Positions 32,670 to 41,189 of a DNA stretch of 59,446 nucleotides are shown here, in pieces. The translations under genes and the position numbers were made by a program. Origin of the DNA: an uncultured Christensenellaceae bacterium. GTDB lineage: Bacteria; Bacillota; Clostridia; Christensenellales; UBA3700. Every line of letters begins with the position of its first letter. Position 1 is the stretch's first letter. The stretch covers positions 1 through 59,446 of the forward strand of contig CALWHE010000011.1 in NCBI GenBank assembly GCA_944380295.1, read 5' to 3'. A model generated the notes under the pieces. The model was not told where the DNA came from. It did no database searches and was given only the letters and a program-made list of their open reading frames with translations.

Positions 32670-34286
32670 TTACAGTCCCGCGGGAAGAGTGATCTGATAT
32701 TCCGCCGCCAGCTCTTTGTATGCCGCTATCTCCTCTTCACTTGCGTCTTGCAGCGCTTGCGCGGCAAAGCCGGCGTTATACTCCCAGAGCACCTGTCTGG
32801 CAAAATTCTCGTTATATGCGTTTCTCAACTTCGCCAAGCTGCCGCTGAACGTGCCTTCCTTCATCACAACGTCATCCATGTCGAAAGAAACCGTGTCGTT
32901 AATATAAAACTTCCAGGTCACGGAAAATTCCCAGGTCGACGTATCCGCCTCGATGGACGTATAGCGCGCGCCGTTGACGCCCTTAATCCAGCTGCCGTCT
33001 TCGAACACGGACTTGTATTTCACCTGTATCTTTGCGGCTTTATTATCGCTGAACTGTTCCGCGCTACTCTTGTCTTTGAGGAGCGAGGGTTTTTCTTCCG
33101 CCGTCTGCGAGATAAACTCCGCCTTGGTCACTTTGCCTTCCGAATCAAAGGTGACCTTCAGCGTGTCGTGCGGAGTGTTTTCCATCTCCTCTTCCATCTC
33201 CAAAAGTTTTTCCAGATCGGAGAAGTCCGCGTTTTCGTCCATTTCGTTATATTCGCGGAACAATTTGGCGTATTTGCCCGAATACCACTCCCAAACGGAG
33301 CTTTTTTCGTCGCCTTTATCGGGGTCGCCCATGATTTTTGTCACTTCCGACCTGCTCATGCCCACTTCTATTTGCTCCGCCTTGTCCAGGCTTGCGCCTC
33401 CGCCGCCCATGGCAGCGGGCACGATCGCCAGAATTATGCTCAGCAGGACCGCCGCCGCGGCAACGATCGCTGAGCTTGTTTTCTGTTTTGCGGAAAGCGG
33501 CGGCTTTTTGAAGTCGTATTTTCCGCCAATGCCTGCCACGGAGAGCACTATACCAAAAACTGATGCGATCACGGTGCACACGACCACCGCAAACGCTTGC
33601 GCGGAAGCGATCCCGAATTCATCCGAAAACCCGATATAGAAGAAGCCGCAAGCCACAATGCCCATAATGGCAAGAGCGCCGCTGCTCTTTGCCACGTTGG
33701 TGTAAGCCTTTCTCGGCATGCCCTTTTTGACGCTGAGCACGCTCATCACCAAGTTGACCAGGCTGTAACCGGCGGCAACGATCAGGTATATACCGAACAG
33801 CATATACATGATCGCCAGCGCATCTTCAACGGCGAATAACACGGGCAGGATATAGCCCATTGCCGCCACTGTCGCGATCAGCACCGCCAAGGCGCCGCCG
33901 ATGCGGAAAGCCACGTTCCTGCCCTTGATGTGATCGGCAAGATACATGTCTTCCACGGTGGCGGCTCCGCTCATCTTCATATAATTGCTCGAACGCGAGC
34001 CGCACTTGGGACAAAAAGCCGCGCCTTCGTCCATCTCCGCGCCGCAGTTGGAACATTTGATCTTTGCCGGAGCGGCGGGTTTTTCCTCTGCCGCGCGCGC
34101 TCCGCACTTGGGACAGAAAACCGTTCCTTCCTGCAACTCAGCGCCGCACTTGGCGCACTTTTTCCCCGCCGCCCGCTCCGCGCCGTTGTCAAGCGCCGCG
34201 CTTTGCGGCTCCTTTTCCGCGGGCGCGCCGCAAACGGGACAAAAATCCCCGTCAAATTCCGCCCCGCATTTTTTGCATCCCGCCAT
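32670..34286 (-). CDS. Membrane protein with three zinc ribbons and an SmpA-like domain
   Basis: A 538-residue protein. Three CxxC...CxxC zinc ribbons fill the first 100 residues (CKKCGAEFDGDFCPVCG; CAKCGAELQEGTVFCPKCG; CSNCGAEMDEGAAFCPKCG). Five or so membrane helices follow at about 128-300. After that, EQIEVGMSRSEVTKIMGDPD resembles the SmpA/BamE-type motif, followed by an acidic stretch and a beta-rich C-terminal domain. Such zinc-ribbon membrane proteins are frequent in Clostridia and their roles are unknown. It is co-transcribed with the lipoprotein upstream (12-base gap, AAGGAGAAG site). Confidence 0.72.
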   Translation of the reverse strand: MAGCKKCGAEFDGDFCPVCGAPAEKEPQSAALDNGAERAAGKKCAKCGAELQEGTVFCPKCGARAAEEKPAAPAKIKCSNCGAEMDEGAAFCPKCGSRSSNYMKMSGAATVEDMYLADHIKGRNVAFRIGGALAVLIATVAAMGYILPVLFAVEDALAIMYMLFGIYLIVAAGYSLVNLVMSVLSVKKGMPRKAYTNVAKSSGALAIMGIVACGFFYIGFSDEFGIASAQAFAVVVCTVIASVFGIVLSVAGIGGKYDFKKPPLSAKQKTSSAIVAAAAVLLSIILAIVPAAMGGGGASLDKAEQIEVGMSRSEVTKIMGDPDKGDEKSSVWEWYSGKYAKLFREYNEMDENADFSDLEKLLEMEEEMENTPHDTLKVTFDSEGKVTKAEFISQTAEEKPSLLKDKSSAEQFSDNKAAKIQVKYKSVFEDGSWIKGVNGARYTSIEADTSTWEFSVTWKFYINDTVSFDMDDVVMKEGTFSGSLAKLRNAYNENFARQVLWEYNAGFAAQALQDASEEEIAAYKELAAEYQITLPAGL

Positions 34287-34298
34287 TTTCTCTTCTCC

Positions 34299-34775
34299 TT
34301 ATGCCGCCTTGGTAAAGACGTATTCCGCAACCATGGTCACTTTGGCTTGGGGATCGATCGCCGCCATCATGGCGCTCATATCCATATTCAAGGTCCACAC
34401 GATGGATTCGCCCTCCACACGCATCTCCTGCGAAGCGCTCGCCATCCCCGCCAAATTCAAATCGCCTTCCGTCATGACTATCTTGTCCCCGTCCAACTTG
34501 TATACATTGGTGGTGGTAACGCCCGCCATGTTGACGGTGACCTTGTCTTTTTCAAACGTCATGGTCGCGCCGTTTAACATCTTTTCGTAAGTATCCCCCA
34601 TTATCGCTTCCATGTCCATGCCGCCCAGATCTATGTTCGCGTCATAATCGATGGAGCACTCCGAATACTCATAGGTGCCTTCCAGCCAATCTCCGTCACC
34701 GCACGCCGCCAATCCCGCCGCGGCAAGCGCCGCCACCGCAAAAACGACGAGCAAAACGATCGCTCTTTTTTTCAT
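34299..34775 (-). CDS. Small lipoprotein
   Basis: A 158-residue exported protein: MKKRAIVLLVVFAVAALAAA then lipobox LAACGDGD. The mature part is a lipocalin-like run of beta strands (LEGTYEYSECSIDYDANIDL; ATMTFEKDKVTVNMAG; YKLDGDKIVMTEGDLNLAG) of the type used to report on a threshold or bind a ligand; no family name can be given. Two ATGs lie near the GGAGG site; the one at 34775 has the right spacing (8 bases), the one at 34781 is too close. Confidence 0.75.
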   Translation of the reverse strand: MKKRAIVLLVVFAVAALAAAGLAACGDGDWLEGTYEYSECSIDYDANIDLGGMDMEAIMGDTYEKMLNGATMTFEKDKVTVNMAGVTTTNVYKLDGDKIVMTEGDLNLAGMASASQEMRVEGESIVWTLNMDMSAMMAAIDPQAKVTMVAEYVFTKAA

Positions 34776-34808
34776 TTGCATGACCTCCTCTTTTACCTTA
34801 ACGGTAAT

Positions 34809-34882
34809 TAATCGACATTGAAAGTGTAACATACTACCCCCCCCCGTCAACTCTTTTGTCAAATTTGCGTAAAGTTTTACGT
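34809..34882 (-). promoter_or_regulatory. Control region of the lipoprotein/zinc-ribbon operon
   Basis: On the minus strand a palindrome ACGTAAAACTTTACGC (34882-34867) is followed by TTGACG, a run of nine G (34845-34837) and TATGTTACACTTT. TTGACG with TACACT at 16-base spacing would make a promoter whose spacer contains the G-run. The palindrome and the ATGTTACACTTT box recur upstream of the gene at 36767. Confidence 0.5.
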
Positions 34883-34933
34883 TTGTTTAGTTAAGGTTAT
34901 TTGAGCCTCCTGTTTCGGGCGCGCTTTTTGCGG

Positions 34934-34962
34934 TTGCAATACTCCTCTTTGCGTGGTAAAAT
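34934..34962 (+). promoter_or_regulatory. Promoter of mnmE
   Basis: TTGCAA (34934-34939), 17-base spacer, TAAAAT (34957-34962). The mnmE ATG at 34969 lies about where transcription should start. Confidence 0.7.
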
Positions 34963-34968
34963 ATAGAT

Positions 34969-36300
34969 ATGGATACGATAGCGGCGATAGCCACCCCCCT
35001 GGGCACGGGCGCGGTGGGCATCATCAGACTGAGCGGACCGGACAGCTTAAAAGTGCTGTCGGAAGTTTTTTCGCCTTACAAACTGGCGGGCATGCAAAAC
35101 GCGCAGCCCTATACGATGTATTTGGGCAGGCTGGAATGCGGCGGCGTGAAAGACAAGGCGCTGGCGGTATATTTCCGCGCGCCCGCTTCCTATACCGGTG
35201 AGGACATGGCGGAGCTGCACTGCCACGGCGGCGCGGCGCTTTTACGGCACGTTTTGGACGGACTGTCAGAGCGCGGCGCGCGGCTTGCCGACCGCGGCGA
35301 ATTTACGCGGCGCGCCTTTTTGAACGGCAAAATGGATCTGAGCGACGCGGAAGGCGTGATAGACATGATAAACGGCGAATCCGCGGCGGCGGTCAACGCC
35401 GGATACCGCCTGGCAACGGGCGGAACGTCCGCGGCGGTGCGCGCCCTGACGGCGCCGCTTTTGGACGTGATCGCGCACATGGAAGCGGCGCTTGACTATC
35501 CGGAAGAGATGGAAGAGGAAAGCCGCCTTGCCGCCGCGCCCGTGATAAAAGAGCTGATAGAAAAAACGCGCGCGCTGCTCGCCACCTGCCGCACGGGCAG
35601 TCTGATCAAAAACGGCGTGACGGTGGCGATCGTGGGAGAAACCAACGTGGGCAAGTCTTCTCTGCTCAACGCGCTCACCGGCAGGGAAAGGGCGATAGTC
35701 ACCGACGTTGCCGGCACCACGCGCGACAGCATAGAAGAAACGCTGGAATGGCGTGGCGTTGCCCTGCGCTTTATCGATACCGCCGGCATCAGGCAAAGTA
35801 AAGACCTTGTGGAAAAACTGGGCATAGACCGCAGCCGCAGCATCGCCCACAGCAGCGACATAGTGCTGCTTGTGCGGGACGGAAGCCGCCCTAGTAATGC
35901 TGAAAATTCCGATTTGCTGGACGGGATAAGCGCGAACACGCCCGTTTTGGAAGTGGTGAACAAGTCCGACATCGCACAGAAAGAGGGCAAAAACGCCTTT
36001 TTCATCTCCGCCAAAACGGGAGAGAACATAGACGCGCTCAAAGACAGGATAGTGGAAACCATCTTGGGCAAAAACATAGACGCGGGCGGAGAGCTGATCA
36101 CCTCAGCGCGGCACAAGGAGGCGCTGCAACGCGCCCTGACAAGTCTGACAAGCGCGCGCGACCACTTTGACGAAGTGCCGGCGGAATGCACTTTGCTCGA
36201 TCTTAGGGCGGCTTACAACGCATACGGAGAGATCACAGGCGACACCGCCGACGAAAAAATAATAGACGCCATCTTTTCCAAATTCTGTTTGGGAAAGTGA
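34969..36300 (+). CDS. mnmE: tRNA uridine-34 modification GTPase MnmE
   Basis: A 443-residue GTPase that works with MnmG to install (carboxymethyl)aminomethyl groups at U34 of tRNAs. The N-terminal folate-binding domain starts MDTIAAIATPLGTGAVGIIR. The G domain has GETNVGKSSLLNAL (G1, about 222-235), GTTRDS (G2), DTAG (G3), NKSD (G4) and the SAKTG region (G5). The C-terminus ends in FCLGK, with the conserved Cys of the modification site. No Shine-Dalgarno precedes the ATG. Confidence 0.97.
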   Translation: MDTIAAIATPLGTGAVGIIRLSGPDSLKVLSEVFSPYKLAGMQNAQPYTMYLGRLECGGVKDKALAVYFRAPASYTGEDMAELHCHGGAALLRHVLDGLSERGARLADRGEFTRRAFLNGKMDLSDAEGVIDMINGESAAAVNAGYRLATGGTSAAVRALTAPLLDVIAHMEAALDYPEEMEEESRLAAAPVIKELIEKTRALLATCRTGSLIKNGVTVAIVGETNVGKSSLLNALTGRERAIVTDVAGTTRDSIEETLEWRGVALRFIDTAGIRQSKDLVEKLGIDRSRSIAHSSDIVLLVRDGSRPSNAENSDLLDGISANTPVLEVVNKSDIAQKEGKNAFFISAKTGENIDALKDRIVETILGKNIDAGGELITSARHKEALQRALTSLTSARDHFDEVPAECTLLDLRAAYNAYGEITGDTADEKIIDAIFSKFCLGK

Positions 36301-36312
36301 CAAGGAGAAAAA

Positions 36313-36603
36313 ATGGCAAACCTCAAAGACATACTTTTGGACGAAAACAACATGGACGATTTGGAATTTACCACGCCCGCGGGCACGCTGCGTTTTGAAC
36401 AGCTTGCCACCATCCTGCTGGACGGGGACGTCTTTGCCGTTCTGCACCCTCTGGACGAGATGGCGGGCGTGGAAGACGACGAAGCCATCGTCTACCGCCT
36501 CAAAGAAACGCCGGAAGAAAGCTCGCTGGTGATGGAAGAGGATGAAGACGTCGCCATCAGGGTGTTCGACATGTATCGCTCCCTGCAAGACGACGCACAA
36601 TGA
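36313..36603 (+). CDS. DUF1292 family protein
   Basis: A 96-residue acidic protein (DDLEFTTPAGTLRFEQLATI; LHPLDEMAGVEDDEAIVYRL; two-strand and helix pattern of DUF1292). The family is common in Firmicutes and has no firmly assigned function. It has a good AAGGAG site 12 bases after the mnmE stop and is probably co-transcribed with mnmE. Confidence 0.85.
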   Translation: MANLKDILLDENNMDDLEFTTPAGTLRFEQLATILLDGDVFAVLHPLDEMAGVEDDEAIVYRLKETPEESSLVMEEDEDVAIRVFDMYRSLQDDAQ

Positions 36604-36635
36604 CCCCGCCCCTGCGGCAAAGACGCCTTCCGTTT

Positions 36636-36688
36636 GCGTAATTTTTACGCATAGCCGCAATTTCGGGCGCATTGCGTAAGAATTACGC
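36636..36688 (+). promoter_or_regulatory. Twin palindromes, candidate operator
   Basis: GCGTAATTTTTACGC (36636-36650) and GCGTAAGAATTACGC (36674-36688), centres 38 bases apart, precede ATGTTACACTTT (36717-36728) and the gene at 36767. A related palindrome lies at 34867-34882. Confidence 0.5.
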
Positions 36689-36766
36689 CGAAAATGCCTG
36701 CGCTTCCCCACCCGTTATGTTACACTTTTGTCAAACCGTTGGGTGACGACGGACGGGAAACGAATT

Positions 36767-37123
36767 ATGGAAAACAAGTTCAAAACATTCAAAGCTATCC
36801 TTGCGGATATAAAAAACCACACCATTATTTGTCTGCAAGGCAGCGTAGACGGGCAGCCGCACCGCTTTGAAACTTTCGGCGGCGTGAGCGTGGAAAAGGA
36901 CGGACAAAAAACCTTTTACGCCTTCATGATGCCGCTTGACGACAATTACGTGACAAAGCCGGGCAAACCCTGCTTTTTCCGCCTGCAAGAAGAAGAGGAC
37001 TGTCTTACCCTCCGCGCGCTGACAAGCGCGGAGCTAAAAGCGGACGGCTCGAAGATCTGGCTTTGCTATATGCGAAAAATAATGACCTTCCTCTTCGGCA
37101 ACGCAGACGAAAACGCGGCATAA
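36767..37123 (+). CDS. Unknown 118-residue protein
   Basis: MENKFKTFKAILADIKNHTI begins a soluble, beta-rich protein (HRFETFGGVSVEKDGQKTFY; KPCFFRLQEEEDCLTLRALT) with a hydrophobic segment near the C-terminus (MRKIMTFLFGNA). I do not recognise a family. The ATG at 36767 has only a weak GGGAAA site; an upstream TTG was rejected. Palindromes upstream suggest specific regulation, and hairpin element copy B starts nine bases after the stop codon. Confidence 0.6.
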   Translation: MENKFKTFKAILADIKNHTIICLQGSVDGQPHRFETFGGVSVEKDGQKTFYAFMMPLDDNYVTKPGKPCFFRLQEEEDCLTLRALTSAELKADGSKIWLCYMRKIMTFLFGNADENAA

Positions 37124-37131
37124 CGGGAGCG

Positions 37132-37387
37132 GGAGCGCGGGGCGCTCCACCCCTTTATGTCCTGCGCCGCCGAACAAAATCAATAAGCGAAAGCTATGTT
37201 CGGCGGCTCCGGACGTGAAATTTTTCGGCAGATATAGCGGTTGCGCAAGCGCCGCTACTCTTTCTGCCGAAAAGTGAAATGTTTTTGCCTCACAAGGCAA
37301 AAACGTGAAATGTGCCCTCAAACCGCAAGCGACGAGAGGGCACGTGAAATGTTTGCTCATACTGCCGCAAAGCGGCGCATCGCAAAC
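37132..37387 (+). repeat. Five-hairpin GTGAAAT element, copy B
   Basis: A GGAGCGC/GCGCTCC hairpin (37132-37148) precedes H1 (37159-37214), GTGAAAT (37215-37221), H2 (37221-37273), GTGAAAT, H3 (37281-37304), GTGAAAT, H4 (37312-37343), GTGAAAT (37344-37350) and H5 (37351-37387). A second GGAGCGC/GCGCTCC hairpin follows at 37431-37447. Relative to copy A, the stems of H1, H2 and H5 differ in sequence but keep their pairing, while the GTGAAAT linkers and H3/H4 stems are conserved. The position is directly 3' of a coding gene in the same orientation. Confidence 0.85.
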
Positions 37388-37503
37388 GTGGCGGCTGCCT
37401 GCGGCGCTATTAGAGTATAATGCTGCACCCGGAGCGCGGGGCGCTCCACCCCCTGATAATTATCTGCGCCGCTCGCCGGATAATATACAGATAAAAACGG
37501 CAC

Positions 37504-37815
37504 TTATCGCCGGGACGGGAAGGTGCGGGCGCGGCGTGGGGCGAGAGGATTTGTTCCGTGACGAGGCAAGCTTTGCAGTCTGTCCTATTGCGGTATTGAC
37601 AAAAAATCCAACGATCTTATCGCAAATCGCTTATATGGTATACTAAGATTTTATCGCCGGGACGGGAAGGTGCGGGCGCGGCGTGGGGCGAGAGGATTTG
37701 TTCCGTGACGAGGCAAGCTTTGCAGTCAATACTCTTGCGGTATTGACAAAAAGCTTAACAAAGTCACGGGGCAAAGGCTCCGTCCCACGCCGTGCCCGCG
37801 CCTTTCCGGCACGGC
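37504..37815. repeat. Direct and inverted repeats carrying the AATACCGCAA core
   Basis: A 77-base sequence occurs at 37504-37580 and again at 37651-37727. Each copy is followed by an octamer and TTGCGGTATTGAC: CTGTCCTA after the first copy and CAATACTC (overlapping its last base) after the second. On the other strand these are CAATACCGCAA plus TAGGACAG or GAGTATTG, the same two variants as in the 22.7-kb array. The 5' part is repeated in inverted orientation at about 37782-37815 (CCCACGCCGTGCCCGCGCC). No gene is visible in 37388-37927. Confidence 0.8.
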
Positions 37816-37927
37816 GCAACAAAAGACGAGAGCCTTGCGGCTCCCGTCCGGGTGATGTCGCAGAGCGGAGCGGTGTGCTCCTTCCTGCGGCGCGGCGCAA
37901 AGGGGCTGCGCCCCTTACGCAAAGTTG

Positions 37928-39622
37928 TCAGAGCGAAAAACGCGGTGTGATGTTTTTCCCCGTAAAGTTATAGATATACTTTTTGTCAAGGGGATCGATC
38001 GGGCACTTGTATTCGCCGATGTCGCTGTTCGGCAGGTCTTTCAGCTCCTTGCACATGAAGTAACGCTCCATGGAAGAAAGGCGCACGCGCCCGCTTGCCG
38101 CTTCCGTGACGATGCATTCGCCGGGAGCAAGGCTTGCCAGGCGGCTTTTGGGCATGAGCGGAATGGTTTCCGTTTGATAATGCTCTATGTCCGCGCCCTT
38201 GCCGGAGAACACGCTCACGGGCGAAATGCGCGTGAACTGTCCGCATTCGCGGGAAAACTCTTCCAGTGTGCCCGGGTTGTTGCTGCCGAAAAAGACGTGC
38301 ACGTTGAGGTTATCTCGGATTATCTCCGCCACGTCCTTGCCGTAAACGCAGTTCAGCTGGGCGTAAGACTGCACGATGAGCACGAAAAAGATGTTGCGCC
38401 CGGCGCAGGCGGAGATGGTGCTTTCAAAGTCGCGCATTTTGGGGAAGTTGCCGAACTCGTCCAAAATGAAGTAGAACGGCACTTTCAGCTTGCCGTCCGG
38501 CATGCCGTTGGCTTTTTCTATGAGCAGGCGGTAAGCGTCCTGCAAAAACAGGCTTATCACGTCGTAATGCGCGCGCACCTCGTCGCGGAAGTTGATGAAC
38601 AGCGCCAAGGGTTTGTCGCTTGTCAGCTCGGACATGTCGAAGGAATTGCAGGAAGTGAGCAGGCGCACGGTGCTCTCACGCATGCCGGCGAGCTTGGCGG
38701 CGAACATGGACACCACGCACTTGCGGGTGGTGGGTGCATTGCCGATCACGCTGCCGTAAGCCAGCTTATAAGCCATGCTGTCTACGCTGCGCGAGGAGAA
38801 ATAGCCTCTGTCGTTATAAGCTGAATATCTGTCGCCGCTGTCGCCGCCGAAGGTGGAATAAATGTTGAAAATGGTGTTGAAAGAGAAAGTGTCTTCCGTG
38901 ATGGGGCGCTTTGCCGCGGGATCCACGCTGTCTTCCAGCATGGCGTAAATAAACGCCTTCAAAAACTCCCTGGCGGCGTCTTCCCAGTAAGGATCTTTGC
39001 CCTCCGTGGTCAAAAACATGTTTGCCAGCAGGTCTATGTCGTTATTTACGTCTTCCATGCGGATCTTGCGCAGCGTATCCACCTCGCGTTTGACCTCGGA
39101 TATGTCCGAATAAAACTTGTCCTGAAAGACGTAAAGCTCCGGATCGCTGCCCTTCACCACGCGCACCTCGTCCGCCGTGTTGTGCGCCTTCTGATACTTG
39201 CGGAAGATGGGCGTGAGCATGTTCCAGCATTCGCTGTTCCGATAGTTGCGGAAATTGAGCAACATCACCTTGTAGCCCTGCTCTTTGAGCGTGGCGGCGG
39301 TTTTGCGGTAAAGTTCGCCCTTGGGGTCGGCGATCAGCATCGAGCGCTTTTCCTTTTGCTTGGCAAAGGACACGATGGTGGGGATCACGTAAGAAGTGGT
39401 CTTGCCCATTCTGGTGGCGGCGATCACGCCCACGTGGCTTTCGTCCGCGGAATACACCTGTTCCAGCCTGCCGTTCCTGTGATAATTGGCAATGAGCACG
39501 CCGGGGACATACTGCGTTCCGAGGTCGACGTAAACGGTCTTTTTGCCGCTTATGCCGCCGTGCGAATCATAGCTTTCCAGCACGCTGTTTTCATAGCCGG
39601 AAAAGAAGTCTTTATCCAACAT
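37928..39622 (-). CDS. VirD4/TraG-like ATPase lacking membrane segments
   Basis: A 564-residue P-loop ATPase of the T4SS coupling-protein class, which normally pumps DNA or protein substrates through a secretion channel. HVGVIAATRMGKTTSYVIPT (about residues 63-82) is the Walker A region, with Ala where the first Gly is expected. FYFILDEFGNFPKMRDFEST is the Walker B region, and FFVLIVQSYAQLNCVYG follows as the conserved TraG motif. The N-terminal membrane helices of VirD4 proteins are absent and no relaxase or T4SS gene is nearby. It overlaps the Sel1/AAA-like gene by 11 bases and has its own GGAGG site. Confidence 0.85.
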   Translation of the reverse strand: MLDKDFFSGYENSVLESYDSHGGISGKKTVYVDLGTQYVPGVLIANYHRNGRLEQVYSADESHVGVIAATRMGKTTSYVIPTIVSFAKQKEKRSMLIADPKGELYRKTAATLKEQGYKVMLLNFRNYRNSECWNMLTPIFRKYQKAHNTADEVRVVKGSDPELYVFQDKFYSDISEVKREVDTLRKIRMEDVNNDIDLLANMFLTTEGKDPYWEDAAREFLKAFIYAMLEDSVDPAAKRPITEDTFSFNTIFNIYSTFGGDSGDRYSAYNDRGYFSSRSVDSMAYKLAYGSVIGNAPTTRKCVVSMFAAKLAGMRESTVRLLTSCNSFDMSELTSDKPLALFINFRDEVRAHYDVISLFLQDAYRLLIEKANGMPDGKLKVPFYFILDEFGNFPKMRDFESTISACAGRNIFFVLIVQSYAQLNCVYGKDVAEIIRDNLNVHVFFGSNNPGTLEEFSRECGQFTRISPVSVFSGKGADIEHYQTETIPLMPKSRLASLAPGECIVTEAASGRVRLSSMERYFMCKELKDLPNSDIGEYKCPIDPLDKKYIYNFTGKNITPRFSL

Positions 39623-41189
39623 TTTTCATACCTCCGAAACCGTATTTCCGTGCGCCTGTTTCATGGTTTTCCCAAGGCAGATCGCGCACTCTTATCTGCC
39701 CTTTTCTGCCGCGGCTCAATGCGGCGGCTTTCTCGATCAGCGCGGCGATGTCGTCTGCGCCGTATTCGAGCAATTTTGCCGATACTTCGGGCGCAAGCTG
39801 CACCTTGTTTTGGCTCTTTTCTTCCCAAAGCGCCTTGATAAAGGCGGGCTTGTCCTCCGCGCAAAGCGGCTTGACGCGCACTATTTCGCACACCGAGCGC
39901 AGCAGTTCTTCACTTTCGCCGTCGCAAAAACAAACGGGGAACACGCTGCTCAGGTCCAAACTCACGTTGGGAGAAAGCAGCCGGAAAGAGCGCCTTTTCC
40001 CTTCGCGCAAAAAGTCCTTCACCAGCGCCGCGACGCGCTCGTTGGTTTCGCTGTCTATCGACACGATGAACACGTTGGCGCGGTCTTCGTCGCAGTCGCG
40101 CACAAACACGTTGTTCGCGCTCGGCTCGAACTCAAACGCTTCGCACATGCCCGCCTCTATCTTCTGCACGTGGGCGGAGGCAAACGCCTTTTCTATCGCC
40201 CCGCTTATCATCTCCGTCAGCGCGGGACTGTCGCAGGAGAAGCACAGCGGCTTGCCCGCGGCGTCGCCCAACGCCTTTGCCGCGGCGCGCCTTGCCTTTT
40301 CGTCCAGCGCGGGACACTCCGCCAAAACCACCGCGTTGCACCGCGGCGCTTCCCCTTTGAGCGCCAGCGGCAGAGCGCCTGTCTGCGGCGCCTCTTCATC
40401 GCAGGCGAGCAGCAGCCTTTCCTTGTCCTTCACGCCGATGACGGAAGAAGAGATGACGCGCGCCTGCGCCTGAGAACACACCTCGCGTCTGAGCGATTTT
40501 TTACTGCCGAGCAGCCTCTCCAACATCGCGCATTCGGGCGGCGCGCTCCGCTCGGCTTTGCCGCACTTGGTTTGGATCTGTTTGAGCGTTTCTTCATCTC
40601 CGGCGCACAAAAATTCCAGCCGCGCCAAATACTCCTGCCGGCGCGCCGCATCGCAGGAGAGCAGCAACACGAGCGAGCGCCTGTCGTTCCACTCGGCGGC
40701 GCGGCGCAGATAAGCAACGCCCTTTTCCGCGTCCTTGGGGAACATATACCCCCGGCACATCATATACCCCGCCGCGCAAAGCGCGCGCACGCTGCCCCTG
40801 TTTGCCTCTTCCAGCAGCTTTCCCCGGAGCGAGGCGGCGCTTTTGAGCGCAGGCTCTGTTTCCAGCACCTCTTTAAGCCCGGCGACCGCCCTGCTCAGCA
40901 GTGCCATGGCAACGTTTTCCCATATGTTCACGGGCTTGCCGACCATTTTGTTGTATTTGTCCATGCGCTGCCAAAGATAGGCTTTTTCCGTCAGATCCAT
41001 GTCGCCCGGCAAGTTTTGCAACATGCCCGATACCTGCGCGACAAACAGGCGCGAGCCCGGCTCGTCGTCGCAAAAAAAGTGTTCACACAGCTTTTCCGCC
41101 GGCGACTCGGGATCGTCCGTCCTCTCCGAAACCACGCCCAGCGCTTGCAGTTCAAAAAGCTGCACCACGGCTTCTTCTTCCAAAATCAT
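39612..41189 (-). CDS. Sel1-repeat protein with AAA+-like C-terminal region, no Walker A
   Basis: A 525-residue soluble protein. Around residues 130-185 there are Sel1-type repeats (RALCAAGYMMCRGYMFPKDA, EKGVAYLRRAAEWNDRRSL). The C-terminal part (about 350-520) resembles an AAA+ module: NVFIVSIDSETNERVAALVK, VSLDLSSVFPVCFCDGESEE as a sensor-1-like strand, and LLEYGADDIAALIEKAAALS as a lid-like helix. I see no GxxGxGK(S/T), so ATP hydrolysis is doubtful. Its start overlaps the ClpP-like stop (ATGA), and its end overlaps the VirD4-like start. It may be an adaptor between protease and ATPase; that is inference. Confidence 0.62.
   Translation of the reverse strand: MILEEEAVVQLFELQALGVVSERTDDPESPAEKLCEHFFCDDEPGSRLFVAQVSGMLQNLPGDMDLTEKAYLWQRMDKYNKMVGKPVNIWENVAMALLSRAVAGLKEVLETEPALKSAASLRGKLLEEANRGSVRALCAAGYMMCRGYMFPKDAEKGVAYLRRAAEWNDRRSLVLLLSCDAARRQEYLARLEFLCAGDEETLKQIQTKCGKAERSAPPECAMLERLLGSKKSLRREVCSQAQARVISSSVIGVKDKERLLLACDEEAPQTGALPLALKGEAPRCNAVVLAECPALDEKARRAAAKALGDAAGKPLCFSCDSPALTEMISGAIEKAFASAHVQKIEAGMCEAFEFEPSANNVFVRDCDEDRANVFIVSIDSETNERVAALVKDFLREGKRRSFRLLSPNVSLDLSSVFPVCFCDGESEELLRSVCEIVRVKPLCAEDKPAFIKALWEEKSQNKVQLAPEVSAKLLEYGADDIAALIEKAAALSRGRKGQIRVRDLPWENHETGARKYGFGGMKNVG

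Noticed and set aside
37928..39622. Conjugative element
   Set aside because: Only a VirD4-like ATPase is present, without membrane helices; no relaxase, integrase, T4SS channel gene or attachment site is seen within the window.
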